From DASXBA01 sp046729895 (GTDB taxonomy: Bacteria; Actinomycetota; Thermoleophilia; Solirubrobacterales; Thermoleophilaceae), in the NCBI GenBank assembly GCA_046729895.1, contig JBKPHP010000073.1, forward strand, positions 1 to 12,532: a stretch of DNA of 12,532 bases, in the 5' to 3' direction. Position 1 is the stretch's first letter; every line of letters starts with the position of its first letter. This document shows positions 6,392-12,532 of this stretch, in pieces. The notes beneath the pieces were generated by a model. That model made no database searches. It saw only the letters and a program-made list of their open reading frames with translations, and was not told where the DNA came from. The translations under genes and the position numbers were made by a program.

Positions 6392-7182
6392 CTACGGCAC
6401 CTCCCCGATGGTCACCCGCTCGCGGCCCGCCAGGTCGCGCCGAGTGGCGGCGCGGGCCAGCAGCTCCTGGACCGTCACGGCCTGCGCGGGCGCGTGCTCG
6501 AGCGCCATTCGGGTGCCCCGAGGCGCCTCGGCAACCAGCGCGCGGATCGCGTCGAGCCCGTCCGGACCGGAGACGAGGGCGTCGCGCGGCTCCCATCGAT
6601 TGATCTCGGGCTGGAGCCCGTCCCACTCGTCGTCGCGCACGTAGGGAAGGTTCGCCACGACGAGGTCCCACGCGCCCGGCGGCAGGCCCCGTCCCGCCGT
6701 CACCTCGAGCGGCAGCCCCAGCCGCGCGGCATTGGCCCGCGCCACCTCGACGGCGGCGGGTGAGGCGTCGGAGGCGCTCACGGCGAGGTCCGGGCGCTCG
6801 TCCAGCAGGGCGAGCGCGACGGCGCCCGAGCCCGTGCCGAGGTCGTGTACGCGGGCGCCGCGGGGCAGCTCCAGGGCCGCCTCGACCAGCAACTCGGTCT
6901 CCGGACGAGGCACCAGCACGCGCCGGTCCACCGCCAGCTCGATTCGCCTGAACCCCTTGCGACCGAGGATGTAGGCGACCGGCTCGCGCTCGAGCCGCCG
7001 TCGCACCCGCTCGCCGATCACACGGGCCGAGCCGGGCGGCACGGCCAGCTCACGATCGGCCACCAGGGCGGCACGATCGACTCCGAGCGCATCGGCCACC
7101 AGCAGCTCCGCGTCCAGCTCGGGCGTGTCGCAGCCGGCGGCCCGGAGCGCGGGGAGCGCCCCCTCGAGCGCCTCGCGCGCCG

Positions 7183-7186
<4 letters not shown>
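6392..7186 (-). CDS. prmC: Peptide chain release factor N5-glutamine methyltransferase
   Basis: 264 residues. PrmC methylates the glutamine of the GGQ loop in release factors, and the RF1 gene lies directly upstream, the classic pairing. Features: an N-terminal helical domain (1-75), the substrate-binding VPRPETELLVE (92-102), the SAM-binding DLGTGSGAVALAL (115-127), an acidic residue after strand 2 (SASD, 137-140) and the catalytic-site ANLPYV (178-183). The family usually reads NPPY; here it is N179-L-P-Y182, the form more typical of RsmA-type rRNA methyltransferases, but the rest is clearly PrmC. The start is TTG at 7184-7186, overlapping the prfA stop as TTGA; this gives TAREALEGALPALRAAG, a normal family N-terminus. 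The C-terminus ends normally (DLAGRERVTIGEVP). Confidence 0.92.
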
Positions 7187-8238
<1,052 letters not shown>

Positions 8239-8350
8239 GGCCCAAGGGTACGCGCTGCGGCAGGCGCGATCGCGGGCCGCGCCACGGCTCGCCACAGGCC
8301 CCGTAGGTGCGAACGCGGTGTCGAGGCAGCATCTCTGGCAAGGGAGTCGA

Positions 8351-8371
8351 TATTACGAATGATTCGTGATA
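8351..8371. promoter_or_regulatory. Probable Fur-family operator (10-1-10 inverted repeat)
   Basis: The arms TATTACGAAT and ATTCGTGATA flank a single G; the second arm's reverse complement is TATCACGAAT, so nine of ten positions pair. The core ACGAAT-G-ATTCGT is perfect. Size, the central single base and position 17 bases before a Fur-family start codon fit an autoregulatory site of the Fur/Zur 7-1-7 class. It is an A+T-rich island in a GC-rich gap (8239-8387), and AT-rich hexamers within it (TAATAT on the minus strand) could serve as -10 elements for either gene. The rest of that gap shows nothing else assignable. The metal sensed cannot be read from the site. Confidence 0.72.
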
Positions 8372-8387
8372 GAACCGGCTTCGGGCG

Positions 8388-8858
8388 ATGACGGAACCGC
8401 ACCACGAGGCTCCGGCCGAGGCGCCGCGACTCGAGGTCGCGCTGGCCGTGCTGCGCGACAGCGGCCTGCGGGTGACTGCGGCGCGACGGGTGCTGCTCGA
8501 AGTCCTGTACGCGACCGACGAGCCGCTGTCGGCTGAACGTATCGCGGGCGGGCTCGAGGGGCGGCTGCCGAGCTCGGACCTCGCATCGGTGTACGCGAAC
8601 CTGGAGACCCTGGAGCGGATCGGCCTCGTACGCCACTTTCACGCGGGTCATGGGGCGGGCCTATACGTCCGCACCGGGAGCGGCCGCCGGGAATACCTCG
8701 CGTGTGAGGCCTGCGGGGCGGTGCGCTCGGTCGAGCCCGAGGAGCTCGACGCCGCCCGCCGGGAGATCCGCAGCCGCTTCGGCTATGAGGCGCGTTTCTC
8801 GCACTTCCCGATCGTCGGACTGTGCGAACGCTGCGCTCGGAACGGGGGTGGCGGGTGA
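8388..8858 (+). CDS. Fur-family metal-responsive transcriptional repressor (possibly nickel/Nur-like)
   Basis: 156 residues. The N-terminal winged helix spans about 15-92: GLRVTAARRVLLEVL (26-40) and the recognition region SSDLASVYANLETLERIGLV (62-81). The C-terminal half carries two structural zinc pairs, C106-x-x-C109 (CEAC) and C146-x-x-C149 (CERC). Candidate regulatory ligands are H83, H85, H88 and H139; the H-F-H of 83-85 recalls the paired histidines of nickel-sensing Nur. The HxHxHxxC cluster that usually precedes the first CxxC reads GRREYLAC, so that site is lost or replaced. The gene is followed by a GTGA overlap with a NicO-type transporter gene, which favours control of nickel or cobalt uptake; the metal is inferred from context only. 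The ATG lies 17 bases after the inverted repeat with no clear Shine-Dalgarno. Zur or another Fur class remains possible. Confidence 0.88.
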   Translation: MTEPHHEAPAEAPRLEVALAVLRDSGLRVTAARRVLLEVLYATDEPLSAERIAGGLEGRLPSSDLASVYANLETLERIGLVRHFHAGHGAGLYVRTGSGRREYLACEACGAVRSVEPEELDAARREIRSRFGYEARFSHFPIVGLCERCARNGGGG

Positions 8859-9601
8859 GCTTCGAGTGGCTGTTCGAGCCGCTGGAGCAGGCGGACGCGT
8901 GGGTCAGCGGGCTGCTCGACGGGGCGCCGCTCCTGGTGGCTCTGGGCATCGCCCTCGTGCTGGGCCTGCGCCACGCCTCCGACCCTGACCACCTGGTCGC
9001 GGTGACCTCGCTCGTCGCCGCCGACGACGGCGACGCACGCCGTGCGGGCCGCCTGGGAGCCTGGTGGGGGGCCGGTCATGCCGCGATGCTGCTGGCGCTC
9101 GGGGTCCCGCTGATCCTCCTGAAGGCAGAGCTGCCGGCCGAGCTGGAGGCCGCCGCGGAGACGGCGGTCGGGGTGATGATCCTGTTGCTGGCCTCGCGCG
9201 TGATGTGGAAGTGGCTGCGAGGGGATTACCGCGCGAGCCCCCACGCTCACCAGCACGCCCACGGCAGGCGCCGCCACCTGCGACGCGACACGGGCCCTCA
9301 CCACCGGCACGTAAACCTTCGGACCCCCGCCCAGGCGTTCACGATCGGCCTGGTGCACGGGCTGGCCGGCACCGGCGCCGTGGTTCTCCTCCTCATCGCC
9401 GCGCTCCCCGGTCGCCTGGAGGCCGCCGCGGCGCTGGCGGTCTTCGCGCCGGCATCGATCGCGTCGATGGTCGCCTTCACCGCGGCCTTCTCCTGGCTGC
9501 TCACTCGGCCCGTGGTCGAACCGCTCTACCGGCGCGTCCTGATCCCTGCGCTGGGCCTGCTGGGCCTGGTCTTCGGGCTCTGGTACGTGGGACTCACGTA
9601 G
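8855..9601 (+). CDS. NicO/NiCoT-type nickel or cobalt transporter
   Basis: 248 residues from GTG at 8855-8857, which overlaps the regulator's stop as GTGA; the frame is open back to 8822 but that part lies inside the regulator gene. About six membrane segments are visible (roughly 26-39, 70-90, 102-117, 162-182, 188-216 and 228-247). The signature GLRHASDPDHLVAV, with H40, D43, D45 and H46, matches the H-x-x-D-x-D-H metal-selective motif of nickel/cobalt transporters. A cytosolic or external loop (129-152) is rich in His: HAHQHAHG, then HH-x-H. GLVHGLAGTGAV (165-176) with H168 matches the second conserved block of NicO-like proteins. Uptake versus efflux cannot be decided by sequence alone (RcnA-type exporters also have His loops); the Fur-family partner and the facing hypF favour nickel uptake. 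Confidence 0.85.
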   Translation: MSFEWLFEPLEQADAWVSGLLDGAPLLVALGIALVLGLRHASDPDHLVAVTSLVAADDGDARRAGRLGAWWGAGHAAMLLALGVPLILLKAELPAELEAAAETAVGVMILLLASRVMWKWLRGDYRASPHAHQHAHGRRRHLRRDTGPHHRHVNLRTPAQAFTIGLVHGLAGTGAVVLLLIAALPGRLEAAAALAVFAPASIASMVAFTAAFSWLLTRPVVEPLYRRVLIPALGLLGLVFGLWYVGLT

Positions 9602-9617
9602 GCGGGAACAGCGGCAG

Positions 9618-9662
9618 GGCTCGAATCGTCGACGGCCCGCCCCGTCGATTTGAACTCGAGCC
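9618..9662. terminator. Hairpin between convergent genes, possible bidirectional terminator
   Basis: An outer 7-base stem (GGCTCGA/TCGAGCC, 9618-9624 with 9656-9662) and an inner 7-base stem (TCGACGG/CCGTCGA, 9629-9635 with 9642-9648) close over a CCCGCC loop, separated by a 4/7 internal loop. It fills the 74-base gap between the transporter and hypF stop codons. No T-run follows on either strand, so classic intrinsic termination is doubtful. Confidence 0.5.
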
Positions 9663-9675
9663 GCCGTGGCGAAGC

Positions 9676-11964
9676 TCACCCAGCCCTGTCCAGGGCCGCG
9701 GCAACCGCCGCCTGTCCGTAGGCGATGCCGCCGTCGTTCGGCGGCAGGCGGACGGGTCGGAGGACGCGGAGACCGGCCTCGCCGATCAGCGCGGCCGTAC
9801 GCTCGAGGAGCAGGCGGTTCTGGAACACGCCACCCGAGAGAACCACGAGCTCCAGCCGGCGCGCCGCCGCGGCCGCGACGCAGGCGCGGGCGCTGGCCGC
9901 GGCGAGACCGTTGTGGAAGCGGGCCGAGGCCACCCCCGGCTCCGTCCCCGCGTCGAGCTCGCGCGCCGCCTCGCGCAGCACCGGTCGCGGATCGAGCACG
10001 AGAGGATCCGCTTCCACGAGCTCGAGCTCGTACGCGCCTCGCTCCTCGGGGTTCGCGGCGGCCTCGAGCTCCGCGGCCGCTTGCCCCTCGTAGTTGACCG
10101 TCGCGCGAATGCCACAGAGGGCGGCCATCGCGTCGAACAGGCGGCCCATGCTCGTCGTGACCGGTGAAGCCGTGCCGCGGCGTGCAAGCTCCGCCACGGC
10201 GCGCCAACGCTCTGGGTCGATCGACCCTGCCAGAGCCCTGGGCAGCGGCGGCTCCTCCACGTCGAGCGCTTCGCAAAGCCAGGCGCAGGTCATACGCCAC
10301 GGTTGGCGGATCGCCTGTGCCCCACCGGGCATGCGCACCGCCCTGAGGTGGCCGGCGCGCCCGAACGCCTCGAGTCCGCCTGCCAGCAGCTCGCCGCCCC
10401 ACACGGTGCCGTCGGTGCCGTAGCCGGTGCCGTCGTAGATGGCGCCGATCGCGGGTCCGTGCTGGCCGTGCTCCGCCAGGCAGGCCGCGAGATGGGCGTG
10501 ATGGTGCTGGACGCCCGTGAGCTCCACGCCTTGGCGCTCCAGCGCCTCCTTGGTCGAGAGGTAGTCCGGGTGGAGGTCGTAGGCCACCAGCTCGGGTCGG
10601 ACCGCGAAGAGGCGTTCGAAGTGCTCGACCCCCGCGCGGAAGGAGCGCAGCGTCTCCCAGTTCTCGAGGTCGCCGATGTGGTGCCCCACCCAGGCACGGG
10701 GGCCCTTCGCGACGCAAAACGTGTTCTTGAGCTCGGCGCCATAGGCGGTGAGCGGGCGCCTTGCCTGGAGCGGCAGGTCGACGTTCGTCGGCACGTACCC
10801 GCGCGACCGCCTGATCACGATCGGGTAAGCCGGCGGGGCCGACGTGGAGCGCACCACGGAGTCGTCCGTTCGCATGTGAATCGGGCGGTCGTGGAGCAGG
10901 AACAGGTCGGCGATGGGCTTCAAGCGGCCGAGCGCGTCGGCGTCCTCGTAGGCGATCGGCTCGTCGGAGACATTGCCGCTGGTCATCACCAGCGTCGTCC
11001 CGACGTGGGCGAGCAGGAGATGGTGCAGCGGCGAGTAGGGGAGCATCACGCCAAGATCCGGCGAGAGCGGCGCGACCGACGACGCGACCGCGGCCCCGGG
11101 CCGACGGCGTGCGATCACGATCGGCCGCTCCCGGTCCGTCAGCAGCCGTTCCTCGGACTGGGTCAAGTCCACCAGCGCCCGGGCCGCTTCCAGGTCCGGC
11201 GCCATGAGGGCGAACGGCTTGTCCTCGCGGTGCTTCCGACCTCGCAGCGCCGCGACAGCCGCCTCGTCGTCCGCCCGGCAGGCGAGGTGGTAGCCCCCGA
11301 GTCCCTTGACCGCGACGATCCGGCCGGCCAGGAGGGCATCGGCCGCGGCGCGCAGCGGGTCGTCCGACTCGTCCGGCAGCAGCCGGAGCGAGGGACCGCA
11401 GTCGGGACAGGCGTTCGGCTGAGCGTGGAAGCGGCGGTCGGCCGGGTCCTCGTACTCCGCCCGGCAGCGCGCGCACATCCGGAAGCCGGCCATCGTCGTG
11501 AGGGGGCGGTCGTAGGGGACGCCGCGGACGATCGTGAAGCGCGGCCCGCAGCCCGTGCAGTTGATGAACGGGTAGCGGTAGCGGCGATCGGCCGGGTCGA
11601 ACAGCTCGCGCAGGCAGTCCGCGCAGGTGGCGGTGTCGGGGGAGACGAGCGCCTCGGGCTCGCCGCGCCGCTGGCTCTCCACGATCCGGAAGCCGCTCTC
11701 GCCCGTGGCGGGAAGCGGCTGGGAGCTCACCCGCTCCACCGCCGCGAGCGGCGGCGCCTCGGCCGCAAGACGCGCGAGGAAGCGCTCCACCGCCTCCGGC
11801 GCCCCCTCCACTTCGGTCAGGACGCCGCGCCCGTCGTTCAGCACCCAGCCCGCGAGCTCGAGCTCGTTCGCGAGCCGCCATACGTACGGGCGGAAGCCCA
11901 CGCCCTGGACCGTGCCCTCGACGCGTGCCCGTACGCGGGTCAGGGCTGCAGGGGGTGAGGCCAC
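9676..11964 (-). CDS. hypF: Carbamoyltransferase HypF, [NiFe]-hydrogenase maturation
   Basis: 762 residues, normal for HypF. HypF activates carbamoyl phosphate with ATP and transfers the carbamoyl group to the HypE C-terminal cysteine, the source of the cyanide ligands of the NiFe site. Domains: acylphosphatase (about 8-95; VQGVGFRPYVWRLA with R25, and N43); two zinc fingers with C114/C117/C136/C139 and C164/C167/C186/C189; a YrdC-like domain (about 205-385; KHREDKPFALM 244-254, TSGN 328-331); and a Kae1-like carbamoyltransferase domain (about 400-755) with VQHHHAHLAA (H487-H491), YDGTGYGTDG (510-519) and the LSGGVFQN and PPNDGGIAYGQ blocks near the end. All key motifs are intact. The start is GTG at 11962-11964, two bases after the upstream stop. 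It needs HypE, HypC, HypD, HypA and HypB, none of which is in the window. Confidence 0.96.
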   Translation of the reverse strand: MASPPAALTRVRARVEGTVQGVGFRPYVWRLANELELAGWVLNDGRGVLTEVEGAPEAVERFLARLAAEAPPLAAVERVSSQPLPATGESGFRIVESQRRGEPEALVSPDTATCADCLRELFDPADRRYRYPFINCTGCGPRFTIVRGVPYDRPLTTMAGFRMCARCRAEYEDPADRRFHAQPNACPDCGPSLRLLPDESDDPLRAAADALLAGRIVAVKGLGGYHLACRADDEAAVAALRGRKHREDKPFALMAPDLEAARALVDLTQSEERLLTDRERPIVIARRRPGAAVASSVAPLSPDLGVMLPYSPLHHLLLAHVGTTLVMTSGNVSDEPIAYEDADALGRLKPIADLFLLHDRPIHMRTDDSVVRSTSAPPAYPIVIRRSRGYVPTNVDLPLQARRPLTAYGAELKNTFCVAKGPRAWVGHHIGDLENWETLRSFRAGVEHFERLFAVRPELVAYDLHPDYLSTKEALERQGVELTGVQHHHAHLAACLAEHGQHGPAIGAIYDGTGYGTDGTVWGGELLAGGLEAFGRAGHLRAVRMPGGAQAIRQPWRMTCAWLCEALDVEEPPLPRALAGSIDPERWRAVAELARRGTASPVTTSMGRLFDAMAALCGIRATVNYEGQAAAELEAAANPEERGAYELELVEADPLVLDPRPVLREAARELDAGTEPGVASARFHNGLAAASARACVAAAAARRLELVVLSGGVFQNRLLLERTAALIGEAGLRVLRPVRLPPNDGGIAYGQAAVAAALDRAG

Positions 11965-11966
11965 GG

Positions 11967-12431
11967 CTACTCGCGCGGGCGGCGGCGCGTCTCCGACAGG
12001 ACGAAGCCGTAGAGCGCGTGGTCGGCCGCGAGCGCTAGCCGCTCATTGATCCGCAGCTTGCGGGCCTGGGTCAGACCGAGCGCCGGCGCGACCCCCAGTT
12101 CGAACGCGAGCCAGGCGGCGAGGCCGTAGAGCGGGCCCGCCCACTGCCGGCGACGCAACCCGTCGGGCAGGAGGCCGAACGCCACCCCGCCGGCGGCTCC
12201 ATACCCCCAATGGGCCACCTCGACCACCGCACGGCGTCGGTTGCGGGGCACTCGCCGACGCAGCCCTGCGGCCCGCTGCTTGAAGATCGCCTTGGGCGGG
12301 GTCTCCTGCACGAGGTCCAGGTCCTGGGTGAAGGCCCGCATGCCGGTCATCGCCATCGCCGCCACCACGCCGCGCACGCCGGCATGGGCGAGCTCCCCCG
12401 GTCCCAGGCTGCTGGAGTCCTCGCCCCTCAC
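11967..12431 (-). CDS. Conserved small membrane protein of unknown function
   Basis: 154 residues; I do not recognise a named family with confidence. Hydrophobic segments lie at about 16-33 (with AMAMTGMRAF), 74-89 (HWGYGAAGGVAFGLLP), 97-120 and 131-146, separated by an Arg-rich stretch (52-67, RAAGLRRRVPRNRRR). AHWGYGAAGG and the Gly-rich hydrophobic segments suggest a small multi-span membrane protein; I recall similar proteins in actinobacteria, but cannot name one. The start is GTG at 12429-12431, overlapping the upstream gene's stop as GTGA. It lies between a SIS-domain gene and hypF in the same operon, so a link to hydrogenase maturation is possible by position only. Confidence 0.75.
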   Translation of the reverse strand: MRGEDSSSLGPGELAHAGVRGVVAAMAMTGMRAFTQDLDLVQETPPKAIFKQRAAGLRRRVPRNRRRAVVEVAHWGYGAAGGVAFGLLPDGLRRRQWAGPLYGLAAWLAFELGVAPALGLTQARKLRINERLALAADHALYGFVLSETRRRPRE

Positions 12432-12532
12432 TCCAACCCGGCGGGGTCCATCTCCACGAGCTCGCGAAGCACGTGATACGCGCTCGCCTGCGCCTCCTGG
12501 ATGCGCGGGATGTGCTCGGAGCGCGTCACCAC
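12428..12532 (-). CDS. C-terminal fragment of a SIS-domain protein (phosphoheptose-isomerase-like)
   Basis: 34 codons and a TGA (12428-12430) run in from the right edge. The end IPRIQEAQASAYHVLRELVE resembles the last helix of GmhA-type SIS proteins, in which 'ARIQE-x-H/Q...H-x-L-x-E-L-V/I' is typical. GmhA proper isomerises sedoheptulose 7-phosphate; actinobacterial hydrogenase clusters are, to my recollection, sometimes accompanied by such GmhA-like proteins of unclear role. The gene is first visible in the SIS-membrane protein-hypF operon and is joined to the next gene by GTGA. The assignment rests on a short fragment. Confidence 0.6.
   Translation of the reverse strand: MVTRSEHIPRIQEAQASAYHVLRELVEMDPAGLE

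Noticed and set aside
8239..8295. Longer N-terminus for release factor 1
   Set aside because: The extra residues (ASRGAARDRACRSAYPWA) have no RF1 character; the GTG at 8236-8238 gives the standard start.
8783..11881. A 1032-codon open frame on the minus strand
   Set aside because: It lies over hypF, the transporter and the regulator in other frames and translates to Arg/Gly/Ala-rich sequence without motifs; the hypF frame has every family motif. Long shadow frames are expected at this GC content.
10303..11958. A 551-codon plus-strand open frame opposite hypF
   Set aside because: It is the antisense shadow of the conserved HypF frame and shows no recognisable domain.

Overview
The window is very GC-rich, with GC-dominated third codon positions, many GTG/TTG starts and tightly overlapping genes. 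Gene content (RF1-PrmC-TsaC-SHMT block, Fur-family regulator, HypF) fits a high-GC actinobacterium, possibly a deep-branching soil lineage such as Thermoleophilia. That placement is inference from style and gene order; no rRNA gene is present to test it.

Left part (1-2115, + strand): the tail of a gene that reads like the C-terminus of an NAD-dependent sugar epimerase, overlapped by the start of a 678-residue protein. This protein joins an N-terminal xylose-isomerase-like TIM barrel with intact metal ligands to a C-terminal CapD/FlaA1-type nucleotide-sugar dehydratase/epimerase domain. It is the most unusual gene here and points to surface-sugar biosynthesis.

Middle part (2131-8238, - strand; read right to left): prfA (release factor 1), prmC (RF methyltransferase), tsaC (tRNA threonylcarbamoyladenylate synthase), a repeat-bearing 259-base intergenic region, glyA, a FetA/FetB-type ABC transporter pair, and a hemolysin III (PAQR-like) membrane protein. 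glyA-fetA-fetB-hlyIII are chained by 4-base overlaps of the form NTGA, and prfA-prmC is joined the same way. All these starts are non-ATG (CTG, TTG, GTG, TTG). The intergenic region before glyA holds two separate tandem arrays, three 28/29-base units beside the start codon and a diverged 21-base-period array further out.

Right part (8239-12532): a divergent region with a strong 10-1-10 inverted repeat lies directly before a Fur-family repressor gene. That gene overlaps a NicO/NiCoT-type metal transporter gene with a histidine-rich loop. Facing them across a hairpin is a - strand operon: the tail of a SIS-domain isomerase, a 154-residue membrane protein of unknown function, and hypF, which supplies the cyanide-ligand chemistry of [NiFe]-hydrogenase. 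Together these suggest a nickel acquisition and hydrogenase maturation locus whose other hyp genes would lie beyond the right edge.

No tRNA, rRNA, insertion sequence, prophage or CRISPR array was seen. The best candidates for something undescribed are the TIM-barrel/CapD fusion and the phased repeats upstream of glyA.
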